NCBI RefSeq assembly: GCF_022414535.1
Contig: NZ_JADWYM010000008.1
Coordinates: forward strand, 62,001 to 126,000
Direction: 5' to 3'
Length of the DNA: 64,000 nucleotides
Source of the DNA: Streptomyces sp. MUM 2J
Lineage (GTDB): Bacteria > Actinomycetota > Actinomycetes > Streptomycetales > Streptomycetaceae
Notes under the pieces: model-generated
Databases searched by the model: none
Told to the model about the DNA's origin: nothing
Seen by the model: the letters and a program-made list of their open reading frames with translations, nothing else
Part shown: positions 28,649 through 38,103 of the stretch, one piece after another
Numbering within the stretch: the first letter of the stretch is position 1
Layout: every line of letters begins with the position of its first letter
Made by a program: the position numbers and the translations under genes

Positions 28649-30277
28649 ATGGACGACCTCGTCATCCGGGACGCCGACGTCGTCGACGGCAGCGGGGAGC
28701 CGTCGTACCGCGCCGATGTCGTCGTCGGCGGCGGACGGATCGTGTCCGTCGTCAAGGAGGCCGCCGCCGCGGGTTGCCTGCGGCCGAGGGCGGCGCGGGA
28801 GCTGGACGCCGAGGGGCTGGTCCTCTCCCCCGGTTTCATCGACATGCACGCGCACAGCGACCTGGCCCTGCTCGGCGACCCCGACCACAGCGCCAAGGCC
28901 GCACAGGGCGTGACGCTGGAGGTCCTCGGCCAGGACGGGCTGTCGTACGCGCCGGTCGACGACCGCACCCGCGAGGAGGTGCGCCGGGTGATCGCCGGCT
29001 GGAACGGGCCGGGCGACGACGTCGACGCGGACTGGCGGTCGGTCGGCGAGTACCTCGACCGGCTGGACCACGGCTTCGGCGGGCGGGGCATCGCCGTCAA
29101 CGCCGCCTACCTCGTCCCCCAGGGCACGGTGCGGGCCCTCGCCGTCGGCTGGGAGGACCGGAGGGCCACCGCCGGCGAGCTGGACCGGATGCGGCGACTG
29201 GTCGCCGAGGGGCTGGAGCAGGGTGCGGTGGGGCTGTCCTCCGGGCTCACCTACACCCCGGGGATGTACGCCGACGACGCCGAACTCACCGAACTGTGCC
29301 GGGTGGTGGCCCGCTACGGCGGCTACTACTGTCCCCACCACCGCTCCTACGGGGCCGGCGCGCTCCAGGCGTACGCGGACATGGTCGCGCTGACCCGGAA
29401 GGCGGGCTGCGCCCTGCATCTGGCGCACGCCACCCTGAACTTCGGCGTGAACGGGGGCCGCGCACCCGAGCTGCTGGCCCTTCTGGACGACGCCCTCGAC
29501 GCGGGGGCCGACATCAGCCTCGACACCTATCCGTACACACCCGGCTGCACGACACTCGCGGCCCTGCTGCCGAGCTGGGCGGGCGAGGGCGGACCGGAGG
29601 CCGTCCTCGCCCGGCTCGCCGACGAGGGGACGGCCGAACGGATCCGGTACGACCTGGAGGTCACGGGGGCGGACGGCTGCCACGGTGTGCCCGTGCAGTG
29701 GGACACCGTCGAGGTCTCCGGCGTGGCCGACCCCGCCCTGGCCGCGTACACGGGCCTCACGGTGGCGGAGTCGGCCCGCCGCGCCGGCGAGAAACCGTGG
29801 GGTGTCGCCCGCCGGCTGCTTCTTCGGGACCGGCTCGGTACGACGGTCCTCCAGCACGTCGGCCACGAGGAGAACGTCCGGGCGATCATGCGGCACCGAA
29901 CCCACACCGGCGGCTCGGACGGGATCCTCCGGGGCAGCAGGCCGCATCCGCGGGCCTACGGCACCTTCCCTCGCTATCTCGGGCACTACGTACGGGAGTT
30001 GGGCGTGCTGTCGCTGGAGGACTGCGTCGCCCACCTCACCGCCCGGCCGGCGGCCCGGCTGCGACTGCCGGACCGGGGGCGGATCCGCGAGGGCCACCGC
30101 GCCGACCTGGTGCTGTTCGATCCGGCGACGGTGGCGGCGGGGTCGACCTACGACAACCCCCGCACGCTACCGACCGGCATCCCCCACGTGCTGGTCGACG
30201 GACGGTTCGTGATCGAGGACGGGCAGCGCACGGACGTGCTGGCGGGGCGGGCGGTCCGCAGGACGCCCACCCCGTGA
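28649..30277 (+). CDS. N-acyl-D-amino-acid deacylase (D-aminoacylase)
   Basis: 542 residues of the amidohydrolase superfamily. Metal motif HAHSD, Cys-free [22 protein letters not shown], His in [10 protein letters not shown], and the late Asp in [10 protein letters not shown] followed by [13 protein letters not shown]. These are the hallmarks of D-aminoacylases. It would release D-amino acids from N-acyl forms for the upstream PLP enzyme. ATG 28649 (GTG 28646 also possible) behind AGAGGG. Confidence 0.92.
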   Translation: MDDLVIRDADVVDGSGEPSYRADVVVGGGRIVSVVKEAAAAGCLRPRAARELDAEGLVLSPGFIDMHAHSDLALLGDPDHSAKAAQGVTLEVLGQDGLSYAPVDDRTREEVRRVIAGWNGPGDDVDADWRSVGEYLDRLDHGFGGRGIAVNAAYLVPQGTVRALAVGWEDRRATAGELDRMRRLVAEGLEQGAVGLSSGLTYTPGMYADDAELTELCRVVARYGGYYCPHHRSYGAGALQAYADMVALTRKAGCALHLAHATLNFGVNGGRAPELLALLDDALDAGADISLDTYPYTPGCTTLAALLPSWAGEGGPEAVLARLADEGTAERIRYDLEVTGADGCHGVPVQWDTVEVSGVADPALAAYTGLTVAESARRAGEKPWGVARRLLLRDRLGTTVLQHVGHEENVRAIMRHRTHTGGSDGILRGSRPHPRAYGTFPRYLGHYVRELGVLSLEDCVAHLTARPAARLRLPDRGRIREGHRADLVLFDPATVAAGSTYDNPRTLPTGIPHVLVDGRFVIEDGQRTDVLAGRAVRRTPTP

Positions 30278-30284
30278 CGGCGCG

Positions 30285-31181
30285 CTACGGCTTGGGCAGG
30301 ACGCAGTCGCCCGCGCTCAGGTCGAGCCGGTTGCCGCTCGTGAAGCAGGCCGGGATCTGGTAGGTCTCCTGGGCGTAGTTGATGCCCTCGCGGACGGTCA
30401 CGTTGCCGTTCTCGTCGACCTCGCACGGGTTGTTCACGGTGCAGGTCTCGCCGTCCTCGTTGCCGGTGTTGTTGACGGCGACGACCTTGCCGGTGGCCTG
30501 GTCGATCACCGGCGAGCCCGAGGTGCCGCCGATGGTGTTGCAGGAGGGGGTGTAGCGGACCGAGTCCTTCCAGGTCCAGTCGCCCTCCTTGAGGCGGTAG
30601 GCGAAGCCGTCGATGTTGCAGTTGTACAGGCGTCGCCAGTAGCCGGAGGCGACGGTGATGGCGGTGCCGGCGACGGGGTGGGTGTCGGCGACGGTGAGCG
30701 CCTCGATGCCGTACCGCGACCTGATCTGCGCGTAGGTGCGGGTGGTCTCGTAGATCGTGACGTCGGTGTCGGTCATCGTCGAGTAGACGACCTTGTCGGC
30801 GCGCAGGGTCCCGATCCGGTAGCCGTAGGAGCTGAGCAGGCTGAAGGAACGGCGGGAGGACTGGTCGACGATGACCTCGCCGGGCTCGGGGAAGCCGGTC
30901 TCCAGGCAGTGGCCGTTGGTGAGCACCAGCGCCGGGGCGTTGTCGTCGGAGTCGGGGAAGCGGATCACGGAGCCGGAGCAGTTGCTGAGCGCGACGGTCC
31001 CGGCGAAGTCGACGGCCTTGAGGGCCGGCGCGTCCGCGGCCGATGCGGTGGACGCCTGCGCCGCGGTCGACGCGGTCGGCGCCGACGGGGCGGCGGCCCG
31101 CTCGGGCGCGGCCATCGCGGGTGCCGCACCGGCCCCGGTGATCACCAGGGCGGCGAGTGCGGCAAGGAGAGGCTTGTTCAT
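30285..31181 (-). CDS. Secreted trypsin-like serine protease
   Basis: 298 residues. Signal peptide MNKPLLAALAALVITGAGAA with an APAMA cleavage region, then an Ala/Ser/Thr pro-region. The S1 fold has His in VLTNGHCLE, a likely Asp in TDTDVTIYE and Ser in GGTSGSPVID. Cys pairs suggest disulfides. The ending is NRLDLSAGDCVLPKP. GAGGGGAC lies before ATG 31181. Monocistronic, convergent with the D-aminoacylase gene. Confidence 0.9.
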   Translation of the reverse strand: MNKPLLAALAALVITGAGAAPAMAAPERAAAPSAPTASTAAQASTASAADAPALKAVDFAGTVALSNCSGSVIRFPDSDDNAPALVLTNGHCLETGFPEPGEVIVDQSSRRSFSLLSSYGYRIGTLRADKVVYSTMTDTDVTIYETTRTYAQIRSRYGIEALTVADTHPVAGTAITVASGYWRRLYNCNIDGFAYRLKEGDWTWKDSVRYTPSCNTIGGTSGSPVIDQATGKVVAVNNTGNEDGETCTVNNPCEVDENGNVTVREGINYAQETYQIPACFTSGNRLDLSAGDCVLPKP

Positions 31182-31203
31182 GTGGGGGTCCCCTCGAATG
31201 ACG

Positions 31204-31239
31204 GGGCGGCCGGTGGGTTGCCCGGCCGCCCGCTTTTTT
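31204..31239 (+). terminator. Rho-independent-type terminator on + strand
   Basis: GGGCGGCCGG / CCGGCCGCCC stem followed by GCTTTTTT. No + strand gene ends here; it lies in the leader of the leftward protease gene. It may stop antisense or read-through transcription. Confidence 0.6.
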
Positions 31240-31602
31240 GTCATGAGCATTGTTGTCGCAGTGAGGGGTGGGGACAAGGAGGCCTTTTCGGCCGCCGCCT
31301 GACGCACCCTCAGGCGGCCCGTCAGGGGGCACTCCGGCCGCCGGACACCGCACCCGATGCCGGCGCCCGCCGGCTGCCGAGCAGGGCCGCGACCCCGGCC
31401 GGACGACGACGCGGCGCATCGCGGAACGGCGGACGGCGCTCCGCGACGCCGGCGCACGCAGATGGCGCGAACCCCGCCCTCGACAAGGGGAGGTGGAGCG
31501 CGAGGAAGCGGAGTACGGGGGTACGGAAGGCGGAGTGCGGGGGTACGACGGCGGAGTTCGGGCCGGTCCCGCAAGACGGCGACCCGATCTCGCGCTCCTC
31601 GG
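31240..31602. other. Intergenic stretch, no gene seen
   Basis: 363 bp upstream of the protease leader and downstream of the leftward gene at 31603. Frames are Arg/Gly shadows. Three close GTACG-GG repeats occur near 31516-31553 (GTACGGGGGTACGG and similar), otherwise nothing recognisable. Confidence 0.5.
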
Positions 31603-32727
31603 CTACTTGGGGCCCTTGCTCGCCCCCTGGCCGCGACCGGGCTTGCCGCCGGCATTCCCCCGCGCCGGTTCCGTCGGGGCGGCCGGAGCCGTGGTCGGGG
31701 ACGCCGCCGGGGTCGCCGCCCCGGTCACCCCGCCGGCCACGGGTGCGCTCCGCGTGGCGCCCGGGCTCGCGGACGGACCGGAGGAGGCGTCGGCGGACGA
31801 GGAGGCACCGGCGGACGGCAGCCCGCCACCGGCGGCGGTCGAGGTGCTGGCGGACGGCGTGGCCGGGGCACCGGACTGCGCGCCCGGCACGCCGCCGCTC
31901 CGCTCCTCCTGCACCCAGGGCAGCTGATCACCGGAAGAGCCCGAGTCGAACGCGCCGGCGACGACGGCGCCGATGAACAGCACGCCCACCGCGCCGACAC
32001 CGATCGCCGCACGGCGCAGCAGGCGCTCGCGCCGCCCGGAGCCGTCGGTGAAGACGGTGCCGTCGTCGTACCAGCGGCCGGCGGGGTAGTCGTGCGGGCC
32101 ACCCTCCGGGTCGTCACCCTCCGGCCCGCCCCGGCCACGGCCGCCGGGGCCGGGGTGACCTTCGTGGCCGGGGTGACCGCCGGGGTCGTCATGTCCGGTC
32201 CGACCGCCGCCCGGGGGGCCGTCGTGGCGGGGGTGGCCGTCCTGGCCCCCGTGACCGTCCTGGCCCCCATCGCCGTAGTGACCGGCGTGACCGCCCCGGG
32301 ACGCCTGGTCGGGGTGATCGTCACGGCCCGGGTGGCCGTGCTGGCCCCGATGGCCGGGACCGTGCCCGTGGCCGTGGCCGTCGGGTCCGGTGGGCGGCGG
32401 GGCCGCGGGGGCTTCGGGGCCGCCCGCCCGATGCCTCCCGCGCGGCGCGCCCTGGGGCGACTGGGGCGACTGGGGCGACTGGGGCATGGGAGGCACCTGG
32501 GGCAGCCGCTGGGTCTCGTCGTAGGCGTTCTGCCAGCCGTGTGCGGCGGCCGGGTCCACGAACTGGTCGTAGGCGGGCGACTGCGGCGCCTGCGGACGGT
32601 ACACGTTCGGGTGAGCCTGAGGGTCACCCTGTTCCGGATACGAACCGTAGACGTCATGGGCGCTGGTCGCATTGTTCGCGACATGTGCGCCGTACGCCCC
32701 GTTTTCGTACTGCGGTGGACTGGACAT
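31603..32727 (-). CDS. Disordered His/Gly/Asp-rich membrane protein
   Basis: 374 residues from ATG 32727 (MSSPPQYENGAYG). Pro/Gln-rich start with QSPQSPQSPQ, a long stretch of GHGHG and DGHGGQDGH repeats (about 120-215), then DYPAGRWYDDGTVF, a basic RRERLLRR stop and one membrane segment (AAIGVGAVGVLFIGAVVAGA). A Ser/Ala/Pro-rich outer tail with QLPWVQEE follows. The His-rich cytosolic part could bind metal; this is a guess. Function unknown. Confidence 0.75.
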   Translation of the reverse strand: MSSPPQYENGAYGAHVANNATSAHDVYGSYPEQGDPQAHPNVYRPQAPQSPAYDQFVDPAAAHGWQNAYDETQRLPQVPPMPQSPQSPQSPQGAPRGRHRAGGPEAPAAPPPTGPDGHGHGHGPGHRGQHGHPGRDDHPDQASRGGHAGHYGDGGQDGHGGQDGHPRHDGPPGGGRTGHDDPGGHPGHEGHPGPGGRGRGGPEGDDPEGGPHDYPAGRWYDDGTVFTDGSGRRERLLRRAAIGVGAVGVLFIGAVVAGAFDSGSSGDQLPWVQEERSGGVPGAQSGAPATPSASTSTAAGGGLPSAGASSSADASSGPSASPGATRSAPVAGGVTGAATPAASPTTAPAAPTEPARGNAGGKPGRGQGASKGPK

Positions 32728-32852
32728 GGCGGCGCATTGTAGGGACGGAAGGGGCTCGAGAGACAGCCGTCGGCGATAACAGTCCAAACCACCCGTCTCA
32801 CGTGGCGGAAAACACGGCCCACGAGGCGATACCGAGCCGTAAGCTCCTGGAC

Positions 32853-34064
32853 ATGCAGGTGATCCAGTCGACCAAGCTCGCCAACGTCTGTTACGAGATC
32901 CGGGGCCCGGTGCTCGAGGAGGCCATGCGGCTTGAGGCGGCAGGCCACCGCATCCTCAAGCTGAACACCGGAAACCCGGCAGCCTTCGGCTTCGAGTGCC
33001 CGCCGGAGATCCTGGAGGACATCCTCCGCAACGTCTCCACGGCGCACGGCTACGGCGACGCCAAGGGCCTCCTCGCGGCCCGCCGCGCGGTCGTCATGCA
33101 CAACCAGACCCTCGGCATCGAGACGGACGTCGAGCACGTCTTCATCGGCAACGGCGTCTCCGAGCTGATCGTGATGGCCATGCAGGGGCTGCTCGACGAC
33201 GGTGACGAGGTCCTCGTACCGGCACCCGACTACCCGCTGTGGACGGCCGCGGTGTCCCTGTCCGGCGGGACGGCCGTCCACTACCGCTGCGACGAGCAGT
33301 CCGACTGGATGCCGGATCTCGCGGACGTGGAGCGCAAGATCACCGACCGCACCAAGGCCCTCGTCATCATCAACCCGAACAACCCGACGGGTGCGGTGTA
33401 CGACGAGGCCGTGCTCAAGGGCCTGACGGACATCGCCCGCCGGCACAACCTGCTGGTCTGCTCGGACGAGATCTACGACAAGATCCTCTACGACGGCGCC
33501 AGGCACATCCCGACCGCGTCCGTCGCCCCCGACCTGCTGACCCTGACCTTCAACGGCATGTCCAAGGCCTACCGGGTCGCCGGGTACCGGGTGGGCTGGA
33601 TGTCGATCTCCGGGCCACGCGCGCACGCCGACTCCTACATCGAGGGCCTGACGATCCTGGCGAACATGCGCCTGTGCGCCAACATGCCGGGCCAGCACGG
33701 CGTCGTCGCCGCGCTCAGCGGGCGGCAGACGATCAACGACCTGGTGTTGCCCGGCGGGCGGCTGAAGGAGCAGATGGACACCGCCTACGAGCTGCTCACC
33801 CAGATCCCGGGAGTGAGCTGCGTCCGGCCGAAGGGCGCGCTGTACCTCTTCCCGCGGCTGGACCCGAAGGTGTTCAAGATCAAGGACGACCGCCGGCTGG
33901 TCCTGGACCTGCTGCGGCGCGAGAAGATCATGGTCGTCCAGGGCACCGGCTTCAACTGGACCGAACCCGACCACTTCCGGGTGGTGACACTGCCGGCGGT
34001 GACGGACCTGCGGGACGCGATGGGGCGGATCGCGCGCTTCCTGGACGGGTACGGCCAACCGTGA
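32853..34064 (+). CDS. Alanine-type PLP aminotransferase (AlaA-like)
   Basis: 403 residues, class I fold. N-terminal LKLNTGNPAAFGF, GYGDAKGLLAARRA, VLVPAPDYPLW, VIINPNNPTGAVY, CSDEIYDKILYD and the PLP lysine in FNGMSKAYRVAGYRVGW, with the C-terminal Arg region HFRVVTLP. Close to the AlaA-type alanine/glutamate-pyruvate aminotransferases. ATG 32853 has no clear ribosome site, and TAAGCT ends seven bases upstream, so it may be leaderless. Confidence 0.9.
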   Translation: MQVIQSTKLANVCYEIRGPVLEEAMRLEAAGHRILKLNTGNPAAFGFECPPEILEDILRNVSTAHGYGDAKGLLAARRAVVMHNQTLGIETDVEHVFIGNGVSELIVMAMQGLLDDGDEVLVPAPDYPLWTAAVSLSGGTAVHYRCDEQSDWMPDLADVERKITDRTKALVIINPNNPTGAVYDEAVLKGLTDIARRHNLLVCSDEIYDKILYDGARHIPTASVAPDLLTLTFNGMSKAYRVAGYRVGWMSISGPRAHADSYIEGLTILANMRLCANMPGQHGVVAALSGRQTINDLVLPGGRLKEQMDTAYELLTQIPGVSCVRPKGALYLFPRLDPKVFKIKDDRRLVLDLLRREKIMVVQGTGFNWTEPDHFRVVTLPAVTDLRDAMGRIARFLDGYGQP

Positions 34065-34084
34065 CGACGTTGTTTTACAGATAG

Positions 34085-34114
34085 CTCAACTTTAGACCGA
34101 ATCCAAGCTAGGAT
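34085..34114 (+). promoter_or_regulatory. Candidate sigma-70-type promoter
   Basis: CTCAAC, 18 bp, TAGGAT, placed 31 bp before ATG 34146 and its AGGAGG site. Confidence 0.4.
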
Positions 34115-34145
34115 GGCTTCCTGTCAGCACTCAGGAGGCCGTCCC

Positions 34146-34565
34146 ATGTATGAGCCGATCCGCACCAAGTCGGTCCACAGCACGACGGCCGGCACCACCA
34201 CCGACTTCCCGCACCGGTCGCGGGAGGAAGAGCTGGACATCCAGCTCGCGGGCCATCTCGCGGCCCTGCTCGCCGTCACCGACGAACTGCGCGCGCTGAA
34301 CCCCTCGGACGACCTGGACACGGCGGCCGAACGGCTCGCCGAGCAGGTGGCGCGGCTGCGGGGCGGACGGCCCCCGGTCCGCGCCACGGACACCCCTCCC
34401 GGCGGAGCCGATGTCGCGTCCCGGCACCGGCGCGCCCACGCCCTCGCGGGCCGCGCCCTGGTCGTGGCCGCGTCCCGCGCCGACACCGCGGCGGCGATCC
34501 TCGCCGCCCGGCAGATGGACGCCCACGCCGCGGCCCTGGAACCGCGCGAGCTGGCATCCCGCTGA
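34146..34565 (+). CDS. SCO4983-family small protein
   Basis: 139 residues: MYEPIRTKSVHSTTAG then FPHRSREEELDIQLAGHLAA, an Ala-rich helical bundle ending in MDAHAAALEPRELA. It looks like the SCO4983 family (memory of the conserved start), of unknown function. An AGGAGG site fixes the start at 34146, rather than 34113. In S. coelicolor the family lies close to PEP carboxykinase, as here. Confidence 0.85.
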   Translation: MYEPIRTKSVHSTTAGTTTDFPHRSREEELDIQLAGHLAALLAVTDELRALNPSDDLDTAAERLAEQVARLRGGRPPVRATDTPPGGADVASRHRRAHALAGRALVVAASRADTAAAILAARQMDAHAAALEPRELASR

Positions 34566-34653
34566 CCTCCGCGGCACCCCCTCGGACGGCCCCGGACCGC
34601 GCGCACCCGCAGCGTCGCGCGGTCCGGGTGCCACCCACCGGGCCACGGGCCGC

Positions 34654-34693
34654 GCCAGACCCCTTCGGGATCTGGCGGGGCCCTTCGGGGCCC
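34654..34693 (+). terminator. Double TTCG-loop hairpin
   Basis: GCCAGA-CCCC-TTCG-GGGA-TCTGGC followed at once by GGGGCCC-TTCG-GGGCCC. Stable tetraloop stems after the gene ending at 34565. Confidence 0.7.
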
Positions 34694-34733
34694 GACGGAC
34701 CTGCACGCGGGCGCGGCAGGGCAGGGCGGCGGG

Positions 34734-35000
34734 TCAGTGGTTCCTGACGTACACCGTCGCCGATGCCGTGGACCCCTCGCGCAGGTCGTCGCCGGGCCGA
34801 CTGACCGTGCAGGTCACGTCGCGGCGGGCGCGCCGGAAGTCGTGGAGGGTGAAGGTGCCGTCGCCCTCGACGGTGAAGGTGCCCAGGTCGTGGGTGCCGT
34901 TCGGGTCCGGCCTCCGGGGCGGGTCCGCAGCCGGAGCTCGCCGTGGTCCCGCCGGTTGGTGCGCCCGGCGAGGCGGTCCAGGTGGGTCGGCGTCGTGTCG
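34734..35000 (-). pseudogene. Probable frameshifted secreted beta-domain protein
   Basis: The last ~50 codons read as a convincing beta-sandwich (DLGTFTVEGDGTFTLHDFRR, TCTVSRPGDDLREG, ATVYVRNH). Upstream in this frame the sequence turns Arg/Pro-rich. A protein-like stretch (HGELRLRTRPGG) continues in the neighbouring frame near 34910-34940. No signal peptide or start was found. Best read as a decayed gene; confidence is low. Confidence 0.35.
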
Positions 35001-35153
35001 CACGGCGACCGGCCGAGGCAGCACGGCAGCACGGCCCCGCACGCCGTTGTGCGGGGCCACGGTTCGTGACAGGGTGCCGCCGCCCGCGGCCGGCCGTGAC
35101 GATCACTGGTCAGGGCTCCCATCGGGGCCGGCCGCGGGGGTATTCGGGGGGCG

Positions 35154-36974
35154 TCAGCCCAGGCGCTCCACCAGAGCGCGGTACTGGTCCCACAGTTCCT
35201 TCGGCGTGTGGTCGCCGAAGGTGTTGAGGTGCTCGGGGACCAGAGCGGCCTCCTCGCGCCAGATGTCCTTGTCGACGGTGAGGAGGAAGTCGAGGTCGGA
35301 GTCGGCGAGGTCGAGGCCGTCCGTGTCGAGCGCGTCCCTCGTCGGCAGGACGCCGATCGGCGTCTCGACGCCCTCGGCCTTGCCCTCCAGGCGCTCCACG
35401 ATCCACTTCAGGACGCGGGAGTTCTCGCCGAAGCCGGGCCAGACGAACGCGCCCTCGTCGTTCTTGCGGAACCAGTTGACGTAGTAGATCCGCGGCAGCT
35501 TGGAGGGGTCCTTGTCCTTGGCCACGTCGACCCAGTGGGCCATGTAGTCGCCCATGTTGTAGCCGCAGAACGGCAGCATCGCGAACGGGTCGCGGCGCAG
35601 CTCGCCGACCTTGCCCTCGGCCGCGGCGGTCTTCTCGCTGGCCACGTTGGCGCCGAGGAAGACGCCGTGGTTCCAGTCGAAGGACTCCGTCACCAGCGGC
35701 ACGGCGGAAGCACGGCGCCCGCCGAAGAGGATGGCGGAGATCGGCACGCCCCTGGGGTCCTCCCACTCGGGCGCGATGATCGGGCACTGCGAGGCGGGGA
35801 CGGTGAAGCGGGCGTTGGGGTGGGCGGCCGGGGTGCCGGACGCCGGCGTCCAGTCGTTGCCCTTCCAGTCCGTCAGGTGGGCCGGGGGCTCCTGGGTCAT
35901 GCCCTCCCACCACACGTCGCCGTCGTCGGTGAGCGCGACGTTGGTGAAGACCGCGTTGCCCCACAGCGTCTTCATCGCGTTGGCGTTGGTGTGCTCGCCG
36001 GTGCCGGGCGCGACACCGAAGAAGCCGGCCTCGGGGTTGATGGCGTACAGGCGCCCGTCCTCGCCGAACCGCATCCAGGCGATGTCGTCGCCGATGGTCT
36101 CGACCGTCCAGCCGGAGATCGTGGGTTCCAGCATGGCGAGGTTGGTCTTGCCGCAGGCGCTGGGGAAGGCGGCGGCCACGTACTGGGACGCGCCGGTGGG
36201 CGGCGTGAGCTTGAGGATGAGCATGTGCTCGGCCAGCCAGCCCTCGTCACGGGCCATCACCGAGGCGATGCGCAGGGCGTAGCACTTCTTGCCGAGCAGG
36301 GCGTTGCCGCCGTAGCCGGAGCCGTAGGACCAGATCTCGCGGGTCTCCGGGAAGTGGGAGATGTACTTGGTCTGGTTGCAGGGCCAGGGAACGTCCTGCT
36401 GGCCGGGCTCCAGCGGGGCGCCGAGGGTGTGCACGGCCTTGACGAAGAAGCCCTCGTCACCGAGTTCGTCGAGGACGGCCCGGCCCATGCGCGTCATGGT
36501 GCGCATGGAGACGGCGACGTAGGCGGAGTCGGTGATCTCGACGCCGATCGCGGACAGCGGGGAGCCGAGCGGGCCCATGCAGAAGGGCACGACGTACAGG
36601 GTGCGGCCCCGCATGGAGCCGCGGAAGAGGCCCTTCTCCCCCTGGAAGATCTCCCGCATCTCGGACGGGGCCTTCCAGTGGTTGGTCGGGCCGGCGTCCT
36701 CCTCCTTCTCGGAGCAGATGAAGGTGCGGTCCTCCACCCGCGCGACGTCGGAGGGGTCGGAGGCGGCGTAGTAGGAGTTCGGGCGTTTGATCGGGTCGAG
36801 CTTCTTGAACGTGCCCTTCGCGACGAGCTCCTCGCACAGGCGCTCGTACTCGGCCTCGGATCCGTCACACCAGACCACGTTGTCCGGCTGGGTCAGTTCG
36901 GTGATCTCGTTGACCCACGAGATCAGTTCCTGGTGGTGGGTGGGGACGGGGGGAGCCGCGATGTCGCGCGCCAC
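35154..36974 (-). CDS. pckG: Phosphoenolpyruvate carboxykinase (GTP)
   Basis: 606 residues, full length for the GTP-dependent family. It interconverts oxaloacetate and PEP with GTP at the gluconeogenic branch point. Motifs: [15 protein letters not shown]-type [10 protein letters not shown], kinase-1 loop [13 protein letters not shown] with the active Cys, [10 protein letters not shown] and [12 protein letters not shown] 36974 follows TAGGAG; the frame extension to 37076 has no support. Confidence 0.97.
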   Translation of the reverse strand: MARDIAAPPVPTHHQELISWVNEITELTQPDNVVWCDGSEAEYERLCEELVAKGTFKKLDPIKRPNSYYAASDPSDVARVEDRTFICSEKEEDAGPTNHWKAPSEMREIFQGEKGLFRGSMRGRTLYVVPFCMGPLGSPLSAIGVEITDSAYVAVSMRTMTRMGRAVLDELGDEGFFVKAVHTLGAPLEPGQQDVPWPCNQTKYISHFPETREIWSYGSGYGGNALLGKKCYALRIASVMARDEGWLAEHMLILKLTPPTGASQYVAAAFPSACGKTNLAMLEPTISGWTVETIGDDIAWMRFGEDGRLYAINPEAGFFGVAPGTGEHTNANAMKTLWGNAVFTNVALTDDGDVWWEGMTQEPPAHLTDWKGNDWTPASGTPAAHPNARFTVPASQCPIIAPEWEDPRGVPISAILFGGRRASAVPLVTESFDWNHGVFLGANVASEKTAAAEGKVGELRRDPFAMLPFCGYNMGDYMAHWVDVAKDKDPSKLPRIYYVNWFRKNDEGAFVWPGFGENSRVLKWIVERLEGKAEGVETPIGVLPTRDALDTDGLDLADSDLDFLLTVDKDIWREEAALVPEHLNTFGDHTPKELWDQYRALVERLG

Positions 36975-37221
36975 GATTGCTCCTAGATGAGGGATTTTTT
37001 GTTGGAGGCCCCGTGGGGGCTGCGACCCGAATGCTTGCCGGAGGGTGCCCTGGCGCTCATTCGGTGCCGACCGCACTCATTTGATCATCCGACGCGACTG
37101 CGCAGATGTCCAGAGGGCGTCACAGGTGAGCATCGCCACGTTGGCCGTGACGTGAGAGGATGGCCACTCTTCACCGGGTAACCCGACCAACCGATCCGTA
37201 ACTTACGGTTCCGTAGGTACG

Positions 37222-37968
37222 ATGCGGCGCATGACTGCGTCCGCCTCCGACGCGCCCACGGACATGCCGGCCGCCGGCCGCGGTCCCGCGGCGCCCTCGA
37301 TCCCGCACCAGATCGCCCACACCCTCACCCAGCCGCTGAAGCCGAAGCTGCGCGGCTGGCTGCACCTGGGGATGTTTCCGGCCGTCCTGGTCGCCGGACT
37401 GGTCCTCACCGCCCTGGCCGACTCCACGCGGGGACGCATCGCCTGCGGGATCTACGTCCTGACCGCCTGCCTGCTGTTCGGTGTGAGCGCCCTGTACCAC
37501 CGGGGCAACTGGAGCCCGCGCATGGACGGCGTCCTGCGCCGGCTGGATCACGCCAACATCTTCATGATCATCGCGGGCACGTACACCCCGCTGACCCTGC
37601 TGCTCCTGCCCGGCGCCGAGGGACAGTGGCTGCTGTGGGGGATCTGGGCCGCCGCGGCGGCCGGGATAGTCTTCCGGGTCTTCTGGGTCGGCGCCCCCCG
37701 CTGGCTCTACACACCCTGCTACATCGCGATGGGCTGGGCCGCCGTGTTCTTCCTCCCCGACTTCATGCGCACCGGCGGCATCGCCGTCCTGGTGCTGGTC
37801 ATCGTGGGCGGACTGCTCTACAGCGCCGGTGGCGTGATCTACGGCATCAAACGGCCCAACCCGTCACCGCGCTGGTTCGGCTTCCACGAGGTCTTCCACT
37901 CGTTCACCCTGGCCGCGTTCGTCGTCCACTACGTAGGGATCTCGCTGGTGGCATACCAGCACGCATGA
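37222..37968 (+). CDS. trhA: Hemolysin III / TrhA-family membrane protein
   Basis: About 245 residues, seven membrane segments. PAQR-type metal motifs: SALYHRGNW, DHANIFMIIAGTYTP and FHEVFHSFTLAAFVVHY. Members tune membrane fluidity; hemolytic activity is not implied. Either ATG 37222 or ATG 37231 can start it. A CCGTAA-C-TTACGG palindrome (37196-37208) and TAGGTA lie directly upstream. Divergent from the PEPCK gene. Confidence 0.92.
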   Translation: MRRMTASASDAPTDMPAAGRGPAAPSIPHQIAHTLTQPLKPKLRGWLHLGMFPAVLVAGLVLTALADSTRGRIACGIYVLTACLLFGVSALYHRGNWSPRMDGVLRRLDHANIFMIIAGTYTPLTLLLLPGAEGQWLLWGIWAAAAAGIVFRVFWVGAPRWLYTPCYIAMGWAAVFFLPDFMRTGGIAVLVLVIVGGLLYSAGGVIYGIKRPNPSPRWFGFHEVFHSFTLAAFVVHYVGISLVAYQHA

Positions 37969-37991
37969 CCGCTCCACCCCCTTCGGGGCGC

Positions 37992-38019
37992 ATGGCCACG
38001 GCTCTCCAGCCGTGGCCAT
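37992..38019 (+). terminator. Terminator after trhA
   Basis: Perfect 12-bp stem ATGGCCACGGCT / AGCCGTGGCCAT with loop CTCC, followed by TTCT. Confidence 0.85.
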
Positions 38020-38066
38020 TTCTCGTGTGCCGACAGCAGGGCCGACCCTCCGGGAGCAGACATCTA

Positions 38067-38099
38067 TTGACAGCTACTTCATTTTGAGAGCTACTGTCA
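38067..38099 (+). promoter_or_regulatory. Promoter/operator of the MFS-TetR operon
   Basis: TTGACA (38067-38072) and TACTGT (38092-38097) lie within an inverted repeat with arms TGACAG and CTGTCA (38068-38073 / 38094-38099). TACTGT ends six bases before ATG 38104, so the mRNA may be leaderless. A fitting site for the downstream TetR repressor. Confidence 0.55.
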
Positions 38100-38103
38100 T
38101 TTC

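Noticed and set aside
31870..32480. Collagen-like or adhesin repeat protein on the + strand
   Set aside because: The + frame is a shadow; the minus frame has a start, membrane segment and consistent codon use.
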